Shown here: in pieces, positions 12,301-21,710 of the stretch
Layout of the letters: each line of letters begins with the position of its first letter
How positions within the stretch are numbered: position 1 is the stretch's first letter
Source of the DNA: Dioscorea cayenensis subsp. rotundata
Taxonomy: Eukaryota; Streptophyta; Magnoliopsida; Dioscoreales; Dioscoreaceae
NCBI RefSeq assembly: GCF_009730915.1
Contig: NC_052475.1
Location: 32,363,016 to 32,427,015 of the forward strand
Length of the DNA: 64,000 nt
Direction: 5' to 3'
Translations under genes and position numbers: made by a program
Notes under the pieces: generated by a model
The model's input: only the letters and a program-made list of their open reading frames with translations
Told to the model about the DNA's origin: nothing
Database searches by the model: none

Positions 12301-15300
12301 ATATTTTTAAAAGATCAACTCATCATTTAACTGATTTAGCTGATGATATGGATTGATGTGATAGTTTTGAAACTCATGTTTGTAAATAAATTTCACATTA
12401 GGTTATTTTGATAATTATAAAAAAAATTATATTAAAAAAAAACCCATATTATTTCATCATCAGTAATTCCTTAATTGGCATGAAAACGTTGACCTGCAAT
12501 CACTTGTCCACCATGTCCTTTGTATGCGGAAGGATGGGTATGTTAACATTGTTTCACTAGATATGTTAAAACATGGGTCTTTCACTATTTCGTGCAGTAT
12601 CTTGTACAATCAGCTGTTGATGGATATAATGTGTGCATTTTTGCTTATGGCCAAACTGGTTCCGGCAAAACTTTTACTATTTATGGCTCAGAAAGTAATC
12701 CTGGACTTACTCCAAGAGCATCTAGTGAACTTTTCAAAGTGATGAAGCGTGACAGCAGTAAATACTCATTCTCGCTGAAGGTAATCTTACATCTTGTAGA
12801 CGTCGTTACTTAATTCCAAGTTTTGAAATTAAACTCTTCAACTATAGATTTTATAGTGACTTTGTAATGATATATAATTCACATATCCTACAATAATTTG
12901 GAACATGATTGTCAGCTATTATTTTGTTGGTGAAAATTGCATTATTTGAATTCTCATTTTTGCCGAGGATGCGAAATTTTTGTAGAACTTCTGAGTTTAA
13001 TTAACTGTACTTAAATTTTAGGTAGAGAAGTCTTAGGTGTTAAAGCAAAACTTGGTGTGAAATATTCAAAGATGGCAATATCCAAAGATAGGCAGATTAT
13101 TATTATTATTATTTTTCTCTTGGTCTAGAAGGCAGATTATTTCTTTGGAAATTGCTTGCCAGAATATTTTGGTTATACTGGGATATTTACCAAAATATTC
13201 TGGAGGAAATCAAGGAAAAAAACCTTGTGTTCTCTTCTTTTGTTGCTCTTTTTATTTATTTCCCCTATCGTTTTTTATTAATTTTTTTTCCTAAAAGTGA
13301 AGAAACAAGATATTTAAAAATTTTGTGATACCGAACTCTGATTCCGATTAAATTTAAGATTGTGTTTAAAAAAAAATAACTAAAGAGTCTCATCCAATAG
13401 GGCAGAATTTTTATGCTTATATATGTGACTTGGACCTGACCGTATGAGGCACTTTTTATAAGACAAAGCGAGGAGGCCCAGTATTGAACAGGTTGAACCG
13501 TTGAAGCTAAAATTTCCTCGCATGGGTTAGGCCGTGCCGATACAAGTGGTTCTAGAGCTTGATCCCCCCTGGTAGATTGGGATAGTTCTGTGACTCCTAT
13601 TCTTCGATGTCATTTATGAGTTGGTTTGAGGACAAACCACAGCGTGAGTGGGTGGACCTGTGATGCACCAGCTCTGATTTCAATTAGATTTAGGATAGTG
13701 TATAGGGGAATGAACTAAATAGTCCCACACTAAATAAGGGAAAGAAAGGTCTTGTGTTTATATGTACTACTTGGACCCAAACATCTGAAGGGCTTTTTAT
13801 AAGTCAAAACTATGAGGACGGTATAGGACAGGTTGAAACATGCAACTATTCACATGGGCTGAACCAGGTCATTACAAATTCTAAGCTAATTTACATATTC
13901 ATCTTATTTCTTTTAGTAAATCCATTTTCTGCTTTTTTTCTTTCTCATTTTAAAAGTAATAACAATGGAGTTTGCAGATGTACATGGTTGAGTTGTATCA
14001 AGATAACTTGGTGGATCTTTTACTGCCGAAAAATGTGAAGCACCCAAGGTTAGAAATCAAGAAAGATTCCAAGGCAAGTTTCGACTTTATATAAGTAATT
14101 TTATTTATTGTATGCATTTCTGTTTGCTTCTCTTGTCAACATGGTAGTATTTATTTTAGAGTGAACTCCTCAACTTATCCATTTATTGTACATGTAGAAC
14201 TATTATTTGATCGACTCATAAGTTTTTCTTGTAATTTCTTCCTACCATCAGGGCAAAGTCTTGTATAATGTCATTTTCTTAAATAATAATGAGAGATAAC
14301 AGTCTCCTGAGGAATGATTGCTTGTGTATGATACTTGATGCATATGTAAATAAGGAACAGATGAACATGGAGAGTGTCAAAATGTGCTAAACCAACCTAC
14401 TATGTCTAATTAGCAACCTCAATTTTGAGGGCGTACTCTCTTCAATAGATGTTTTGCTTTACTTATCTGTTTCCCTTATCTTACAGATTGATTTGGAAGT
14501 GCATTAAACTTTTGTCTTTAGAATGCACATGATAATATAGGCTTGCCATGCAGTTATATTGAAATTTGCAACCATAAGGGGTGTGGATTCTTTTGGTCTT
14601 ACTTTATAATATAAAATCCATGACTCTTGAAAGTCTTTTTTGAGATGCTGAACTATTAGATAATAATTACAAGAACTTCAGGTTATTTTGCATCTCATCA
14701 CATCTTATAACTCGAAAATTTGGAAATCTGATGTCTATTCCTTTTTCAGGGGATGGTTAGCGTAGAAAATGTGACTGTCCTTCCTATTTCAAGCTATGAA
14801 GAATTGACTACAGTTGTATTCCGAGGATCAGAGCGGAGACATATTGCTGGAACCAATATGAATGAGGAAAGTTCAAGATCACATTTAATACTTTCAATTA
14901 TTATTGAGAGTACAAATTTGCAAACCCAATCTCTTTCAAGAGGGAAGGTAAGTTGTCTTTTTCTTTTTTCTTAATGTCAGCTAGTATCCTCATAAAAACC
15001 TAAAAATTTACAGTACTCTGAACTATTATCATCTGACCATGTGCAAGCTAACCAAGAAATTCTATTTGAAAATCTTGTCATTTGGTTGTCATAATCGTAA
15101 AGTACATTGTTTCCCAGAAAAACATACCAGTTTTAACTACAAGTCTATATCTGCATCAATCCTGTATATGGTTTTTGCTTTGAGATAATGATTTCTTTCA
15201 TTAGATAAACTTGCAACTTATAGTGATGAAAGTTATGACTGGTTTTAATGTAAAAGATGCCAACAGACATATAATGTTGGAAATTGACTGCATAAGTGCA

Positions 15301-16048
15301 AGTAGTTGAAGATGTTACTGCATGAATCAATATCTATGCAAATAATTAAATTTTAATTTATTTTTGCCACTGTTCATATTAGTGTTATGATTGTTTGCAG
15401 CTTAGCTTTGTAGACCTGGCTGGTTCTGAAAGGGTGAAAAAGTCTGGCTCTGCTGGTAAACAATTAAAGGAAGCCCAAAGCATTAATAAATCTCTTTCGG
15501 CTCTTGGAGATGTTATCAGCGCGTTGGCTTCTGATGGGCAACACATACCATACAGAAACCACAAATTGACAATGTTGATGAGTGATTCGCTTGGCGGGAA
15601 TGCAAAAACTCTCATGTTTGTCAATGTGTCTCCTGCAGAATCAAATTTGGATGAAACTCAAAATTCCCTTGTGTATGTATTTCTTTCATCTCTTTTGTAT
15701 CTTCTGAAGGTTTACGAGGTTTTGTTCTTGTGAATAAAATTTTCTTTTGTATACCATGAATGTTGCTCATGTGTTAATATGTTTTTAATAGATTAGGCAT
15801 CACGACAAATTTACATGTTATGAAGCGTGGCTCTAACTATGAATTCATTATTCAGGTATGCATCAAGGGTTCGGTGCATTACTAACGATCCTAGTAAGAA
15901 TGTGTCATCAAAAGAAGTAGTTCGTTTAAAGAAATTGGTGGCTTATTGGAAAGAACAAGCTGGAAAGCATGGAGCTGATGAGGAACTTGAAGAAATTTCA
16001 GAAGAGCGACCTACAAAAGAAAAAACAGATGTCCGCATTTCAACATGA
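3355..16048 (+). CDS. KCBP: Kinesin-like calmodulin-binding protein (KCBP/ZWICHEL), MyTH4-FERM-kinesin-14
   Basis: This is a minus-end-directed microtubule motor that acts in trichome shape, phragmoplast and cortical microtubule organisation. Coding exons: 3355-3515, 3923-3995, 4499-4630, 4724-4962, 5093-5420, 6620-6719, 6829-7010, 7132-7247, 7347-7449, 7865-8017, 8089-8235, 8307-8507, 9437-9601, 9733-9906, 10106-10246, 10427-10621, 10767-10893, 11002-11204, 12598-12780, 13978-14073, 14750-14947, 15401-15672, 15856-16048. All phases close, giving 1293 aa (Arabidopsis KCBP is about 1260). Domain order: low-complexity N-terminus; MyTH4 about 120-310; FERM about 311-610; coiled coil about 646-910; C-terminal motor from about 915. 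The motor has P-loop GQTGSGKT (998-1005), switch [11 protein letters not shown] (1109-1118) and switch II DLAGSE (1144-1149). The calmodulin-binding helix, around [13 protein letters not shown], is near 1252-1264. Start: the frame is open further upstream, but 3355 is its first ATG. The first two exons are the least certain. The intron after 14073 has a GC donor. Confidence 0.95.
5518..5682 (+). mobile_element. LTR-like repeat (possible solo LTR of a TRIM-type element) in kinesin intron 5
   Basis: This 165-bp block starts TGTTGGAAATATAATACCAC and ends AAAATCCTAACA, giving the TG...CA termini of an LTR. The flanks are ATTAA before and GTTAA after, a 4/5 match to a 5-bp target duplication. A second copy, in reverse orientation and with a shortened start, lies at about 46986-47155. 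Neither copy has coding capacity or a visible internal region. The TRIM-type assignment is inferred from size and ends. Confidence 0.6.
11252..12420. mobile_element. Large inverted-repeat (foldback) element in kinesin intron 18
   Basis: Arms of about 280 bp (11252-11530 and 12140-12420) are imperfect reverse complements. Outer ends are TTATAATTATTAAAATGAC and the complement of TTATTTTGATAATTATAA. Shared inner blocks include the complement pair around AATATTAAGATATTGG. The left arm carries a 17-18 bp tandem duplication around GTGATGAGTTGGCC (about 11327-11358). No transposase is encoded. It makes intron 18 about 1.4 kb and would fold into a long hairpin in the pre-mRNA. The family is unknown. 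Confidence 0.7.
11668..12118. mobile_element. MITE-like hairpin nested in the loop of the larger foldback element
   Basis: About 450 bp with inverted-repeat arms of about 165 bp (roughly 11668-11835 and 11950-12118). Terminal bases are AGGGAAATTT on the left and, on the opposite strand at the right, GGGGAATTTT. Both sides are flanked by TA (11666-11667 and 12119-12120), which suggests a TA target duplication as in Tc1/mariner-type MITEs. The arms share blocks such as TCTCTTTATCAATT and TTACCTTTTTGCCCTTA. It is non-coding. It sits in the spacer between the arms of the outer element, so it inserted later. Confidence 0.65.
13330..13880 (-). mobile_element. TRIM-like retrotransposon relic in kinesin intron 19
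   Basis: Two diverged direct repeats (about 13346-13535 and 13681-13880) share an order of blocks, for example CACTTTTTATAAGAC against GGCTTTTTATAAGTC, and a common GAACAGGTTGAA/GGACAGGTTGAA block. Read on the minus strand, the right copy is followed by TGAAATCAGAGC (13671-13682), a 10/12 match to the initiator-Met primer-binding site TGGTATCAGAGC. The internal region is only about 150 bp and non-coding. That is the structure of a terminal-repeat retrotransposon in miniature. A second PBS-like GGAATCAGAG follows the left copy, which hints at a tandem arrangement. Confidence 0.55.
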
Positions 16049-16434
16049 CACACCAAGATGAGGTTGTGGGAGATGGAAAGCAGAAGAATGATTTATTATC
16101 ATCGCCACTATTATTATTTTCTATGCATCAATGAATGCATTGCTGTTTCAGTATAATTGGAGCTTTTGGATCGTAACCAACCTGTCAATATTCGTTTGCC
16201 AAGCTCCCTCTAATGTATAGATAAAATGGAGCACTTGGATAATTCTGTGTATACTGATGCTCTTGCTTGCATCTAGGAGATTTTGACAAAATTCAGTTCA
16301 GATCAACTCTCATCCTGTCTATGGATGTCAATGGCATCTCCATGTTTTCAGAGATCAGGAGTATGTCAACACAAACTTGTTACTTGAAAAAATGAAGTAT
16401 TTGAATTTCAAATTTCAGCCAGCAGTTTAATTTG

Positions 16435-16436
<2 letters not shown>

Positions 16437-16480
<44 letters not shown>
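16437..16480 (+). repeat. (ATT)n microsatellite downstream of the kinesin gene
   Basis: About fourteen uninterrupted ATT/TTA units lie roughly 390 bp after the kinesin stop codon. They fall in or just past the likely 3' UTR. Confidence 0.9.
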
Positions 16481-16483
<3 letters not shown>

Positions 16484-17038
16484 TTTTTGTTGACAATAAT
16501 AGAGAATTACAAAACAATGCAAACACACAAAATTTACAAAGTTGGGTAGTGATACGCCTATGTTCTTAGGAATGAAACGGAGCAGTAATATTTTTCATTG
16601 ATTAAAAAAAATTAGAGTTACATGAATTTGAGTAAAACTCTATTCAAGTATAAATTATAAAATTACTCATGTATTGTTGCTCCTACACCCCAACGCATCT
16701 AACCGTGACTCCCCCAATGAAGCAAACGCTGAAAACATATGCCCATTTACTATTGAGCCATATAGAAACATATATATTGTCCTTGGTTTGATTTTTATTG
16801 AAGATTTGTCTCAATAAACAGTCCGTTGACCGTTGAGTATTCTTTTATTTATTATTTCTATCCTTAGAAAGAAACTAGCGTTAAAAATAATACAAATGAG
16901 CAGCCACGATGACATTGGGAGTTGTTTGTACAAATAAAATAAACCTGCAATAAATGATTGTTTTTTGTTTTTTTACAAGGAAAAGAAAGATGGGGGAGGG
17001 AGGGAGGACAGAGACAGAGAGAGACGCTTTCCTTTGTC

Positions 17039-17659
17039 CTACTCGTCAACTTCGTCAATAGTAGGCAATCTCCGTTTAGAAGTGTTAAAAGTCCGGCGAG
17101 ATGGACGCAGTCGCGTGCGCATAGAGACAGTCCCCATTTTCATCCTGATCTTGTTGATGTTGTTGGTGGTGCTGCTATGATAATTATGACCAACACCAAC
17201 ACCAACACCAACACCAAGGGTTGCCTCGTTGAACCTTCGGTTCTCAACATCAAAATCAGTACTGTTGTCACCCGTCGGCACGACTCGAGCACGGCGTAGT
17301 CTGGGGACCTTGACGGCGGAGGCAAGAGCGCAACTGGCCTTGAGGGCTAGCGAGGCCATATCGAGGCTGGTAAGAGGGGCATCCAGCATGGAGGAGTGCA
17401 GCACGAAGTATATTTGGCCGGAGACGAGCGAGTCGTCAAGCTTCATCCGGAGGATGTACTCGTCATAGAAGAGAGTATCGGAGCTGCAGATAAAGAAGGG
17501 ATCCTGCAGGCGCAGGTGCTCAAAGAAGTCGAGAACGTCGGAGACAGAGACAGGGATGGGGAACTCCTGCAGTGACCCGTTCACAGCGACCACTCTTGCT
17601 GTGGGCTGTTTGAAGGATTGGCTTTCGTCGGAGAAGCGGCTGGAGATGCAAGACCCCAT
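17039..17659 (-). CDS. DUF4228 (PADRE) domain protein with N-myristoylation-type start
   Basis: This single-exon gene encodes 206 aa. The frame is open upstream, but the ATG at 17659 gives an MGSCIS start, a Gly-2/Ser-6 context typical of N-myristoylated and palmitoylated PADRE proteins. The core (about residues 20-110) has the expected ARVVAVNGSLQEFPIP strand, a VSDVLDFF segment and a DEYILRMKLDD block. The second half is basic and low-complexity, with a GVGVGVGVG run encoded by a hexanucleotide repeat at about 17191-17217. The C-terminus reads LPTIDEVDE. PADRE genes in Arabidopsis often respond to pathogens or abiotic stress, but their biochemical role is unknown. It lies tail-to-tail with the kinesin gene, about 1 kb apart. 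Membrane attachment is inferred from the motif. Confidence 0.85.
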   Translation of the reverse strand: MGSCISSRFSDESQSFKQPTARVVAVNGSLQEFPIPVSVSDVLDFFEHLRLQDPFFICSSDTLFYDEYILRMKLDDSLVSGQIYFVLHSSMLDAPLTSLDMASLALKASCALASAVKVPRLRRARVVPTGDNSTDFDVENRRFNEATLGVGVGVGVGHNYHSSTTNNINKIRMKMGTVSMRTRLRPSRRTFNTSKRRLPTIDEVDE

Positions 17660-17699
17660 AATTAACGACCATATATGTGTCAAAACACAAATCAACTCT

Positions 17700-20600
17700 C
17701 AAGGAGGCATTTTAATTTGTGTGTTTAAATATATAAATATATACAGTAAAAAGAAGGGGAGGGATCGAAGGAGGAATGTGACCGATCGAGAGAGATATGA
17801 TGAGGTTCGTGGAAGCAGCTTGGAGACAAGGGAGGGATATACTCCTTAATTAGATATTGATTGACGTAGTTACATACGTGTATCTGTGAACTGACCCGCA
17901 GGATGACAATATAATATTTTAATGGGAATGCTTGCTAGTTGCTAGTTGCTAGTTGCTGCTCGAGGATGCATGCCCAGTGCCCACGCACAAAAGCAAAGCG
18001 GTCAGTAATTATTGGGTAGGCAGAGAAAGACGTGGCAAGAATTGAAGGGAACAAAAGGAAATAATAATAATATTGGTTCCAGAAGGAAAAGCAGAAAACT
18101 TATTAACGCGTGATCCGTGGGGTGCAAGTCAGGTGACTTTTTTAAAAGTTGCAACGATGCTGTTGACCAGACCCATAATAATAAATAATATGTGCCTAGC
18201 TCCCCAAGCAAGCAACTACCTGGTCGTTGTTATATATATTTACTAATAATAATAAAAAAAAAAAAAATCTAAGCCATTCTTCTAGACGGTTCCATCCATT
18301 ATCCACATGTACTTACTATTCCATGGTTGACAGAGAGAGAGCGAGAGACGAGGAACGCGGTGGAACACTCTTGGAAAATTTGCCAGGCCATGTCTTTCTT
18401 TCAGCATGGGCATGGCGCACGCCGCATGCCCAAGTACGTATATGCAAGTGCAGGAGAAAAGTGTCATATTAACAAGAAGAATTCAACCTACTTACCACCC
18501 TACAAGCAAGTGCACTGGTCAATGAACTCGTTATATATATATTTTTATAATCAGAAGAAATCGCTTACAAGTTGTAAGGAATATACATAAAATAATTAGA
18601 AAATATTGCAGTATGAGTAGCAAACCATATTTCTATGTGATCCAAGATAGAAAGTGAAAGAATATATATATATATACATATGATCAGAATGTGAGGAATT
18701 CCTGGAAGGGTTAGGTGGTGGGCCGGGCTGCTCAAGACAACCCAGGGAAAGAATCAAGGCCGTGGGATTCAAACAATAGACTGTGGGCTTGATCTTGGCG
18801 AATGGCGAAGCTTTTGGGCTCATCCTTCCTTTTACTTTAAGATACCACGCATTTCTTTATATTGGAATTTTGAATAACGCATCTACTGGTCTTGTAAAAT
18901 ATGTAAATAAGGGGGTATTAATTAATACAACGATGGTAAGTTATAACAATCAAATCTCAATCCATCATCAATGAACCTTGTGGTCCTGTGAGTGCTCAAG
19001 TTTGATGTTCCATAAATAAATCTTACGTAATGATCAATCAGCTATTATTAAAAAGAGTAGTCAAGTTAGGACTTGAGAGAATGTAGATCGGTATAATTGA
19101 ACTTTATTTGCCGTGAGCGCTGAAGTTTGGGGCTTAGTGACTGGCACAGAGAGAGAGAGTTGAAAGAGACAGAAGAGAAAGCAGGCAGCAGGTAATTAAG
19201 TGTGGGGTTGGAGGGCACATCATATGAACAAAAAAAAATTTCTTGAAACACAAGTCAAGCTGGTCACATGAACCAGATGCTGCTGCAACTGGTTTCTTTC
19301 ATTCCCACTGCTAACTTGCTACTGCCATTAATGAAAACCAACAGTGACATGCTTCCAGAAAGGAATCCAAAGCATTCTCCAAGCACCACATGCATCTTCA
19401 GGACACCTCTATATATGATGTTGTGCCACTAACTTTTAATTAAATCATATGTATATCACTCTTTAATGAAATTAACCAGAGTGCAACAAGAGTCATGAGT
19501 CAGTGAGTAAGTGAGTGACGCTTCCCCGTCACTCCATTCTCCAGCATCAAAACACTTGGTCATTCCTAAAGAGGAGGCGATGCGATGGAGATCATCTAAA
19601 CGAGTAAATACTAAAATCTTTTTTTACTTTTAGCACCAATCATGCTTTAAGTTTTGGAATATTGCTGGTGTAGAGACTCATGACCATATATTACTAATAA
19701 CTTAAGAACCGAATATAAAACAAAATTATGGATATATCATATATCCAGAATACACGGAATACAGAAGACCAAATTAAACAAACAATTCTTTTTTATATAT
19801 ATATATATATATAGGAAAAACCAATTAACTTACTCGGGAAGAACATACACTTCCTTCCAGGAAATTGATGTGGTTCCCATGTGAACAGCAATGAGGAACA
19901 TACACTACTACATCTCTGCTTCGATTGTCATGCAACAACAGCCTGCTATAATGGAAACCGACAATTTCCCCAAAACAAATATGTTTCCAGTATCAGTTAC
20001 AAAACTTTCAAAACCAATATATATATACACATATAATGTTGGGTCCATTGCAAAAAGACAACATACATAATTAATTACTAATACACACTACTATATATTA
20101 AGTGTTCATTTCAGAGCGTTCAGGCTGCTTAATAAAGCGTAAATGTTGTTAACAAAAGACCCACCCATAATGCTTAGTCTCTTTCTTTTTTATCCAATAT
20201 AAATAATTAAGCAGACGGGATCAATAATTGTGATAGTACTTGATATGTGCTGAGGTAGATATTGATGGCCTATTAATTAACAACAGTGGAAAAAGTAAAT
20301 CATTTAACATTAGCCCAAAAAAAAAAAAACAACTATATATCACTTACCAGCAAAGAGGCTACTGATTAGTAAAACCGCCTGGGAATGAATTGATGCAACA
20401 AATACATAGAAGCTTCAAATGTGGGTTGGTGCAAGGGTGATCAATAAGCTAGTCCTTAATGATTACAGCTCTCTCTTTTTCAAAATATGATAATTAAAAA
20501 TTCAAAAAATAATGAGAATGGACCCCCCCACATATCACATGCTGATGCCCACCTCATAATTATGTCTACCATGCATGCCATTGGACGAAACCCCCAATTA

Positions 20601-21700
20601 AGAAGACGAGCTATTTTTGGGTTGATTGTCCGGCCTGATAAAACTAGATAACAATCTAGAATAAGATCCGGCATTTATTTTATTTTATCTATTGTGTAAG
20701 AGGTAATAAATAGTAAATTTGATAAAAAAAAAAAAATAAAGGGTAGGAGGAAGGGGATGGAAAAAAGTAAAAAACAAAAGAATTTCAACAACCCCCTGGA
20801 TCTACCCATCTATTTATTATTTCATCCATAGCCTAAAAGACCATTGCCATTGCAAGTGCATAAAGAGGGTGGTGGACCCACAGACGAAACTGACCACAAT
20901 AATCACAATATCCGGGACATAAGAGACGCAACGGCATTACCACGTACAGCTGTATTATTGGCTTCTTCAATGGCATTGGCACCTTAAAAAAGAATAGAAT
21001 AACAGCATCCTACAAAGCAAATTAGAAAAAGGGTAACCACAAGCATCAAGAGAAAGAAAACTTGCCAACCAACAACAATAACATCAAGAGAGCTGGAGAG
21101 TGAAAGAGTAAAGAGTGAAGACCCCACTATCCATCATTTCATGCACTAATTGAGGACACAATAGTCACAACGCCAACCATATAAAGAATGCATACAAAGA
21201 GGAAGGAGTGCAACGTAATGGAATCATATCCCCTTTTTCTAGTAGCCTTTAAGCTATAAAAAAAAAAAACAAACAAACAAACCATAAAGTTCTTTCACCC
21301 ACCAGTCTAGAATCTAGATTGGTCAAGCAAACCTCTATTTTATTGGCCAATATCAATATGAAGTTGAACTAATCAAAGAGCTAAGGGAGACAGACAGCGT
21401 ATGCACTCAATAATAAAGAAAGAAAAAAGAGCATAAACCCTCTAAAGAAAGAACAAATATGTGGGGGGGGATGGAACAAATTTATACAGATCAGAGAGGC
21501 GTGAGAACAAAAACATGAATTTACAAATCTATCAAGGGTTCCCTTCTTACCTCCTCCCTTTCAACAGTATGTTTGGTTTGTAGATATGATAACCAGCCTG
21601 AACCAGGGGAAGCAAGTAGACATTAATGAAGAAAACCTCAACCCCAATGGCACACCATCCAAAAGAATTATCAACTTTCCAGCACCAAGGCTATTGAGTG
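17700..21700. other. Intergenic spacer between the PADRE and GALS genes
   Basis: No gene is supported in this 4 kb. It is A/T-rich with short (TA)n tracts, a GCTAGTT tandem repeat at about 17934-17957 and GA-rich patches. The right end, about 21560-21710, is probably the 3' UTR of the GALS gene. The left end is the likely promoter of the PADRE gene. Confidence 0.55.
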
Positions 21701-21710
21701 TGTGACATCT

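Noticed and set aside
18326..18350. miR156/157-like TTGACAGAGAGAGAGCGAGAGAC
   Set aside because: The match to mature miR156/157 is partial and comes from a GA-rich tract. I find no complementary arm nearby that would form a miRNA hairpin.
19145..19185. Second miR156-like ACAGAAGAGAAAGCAGG in a GA-rich stretch
   Set aside because: Same reason: no star arm within a few hundred bases and a weak seed match.
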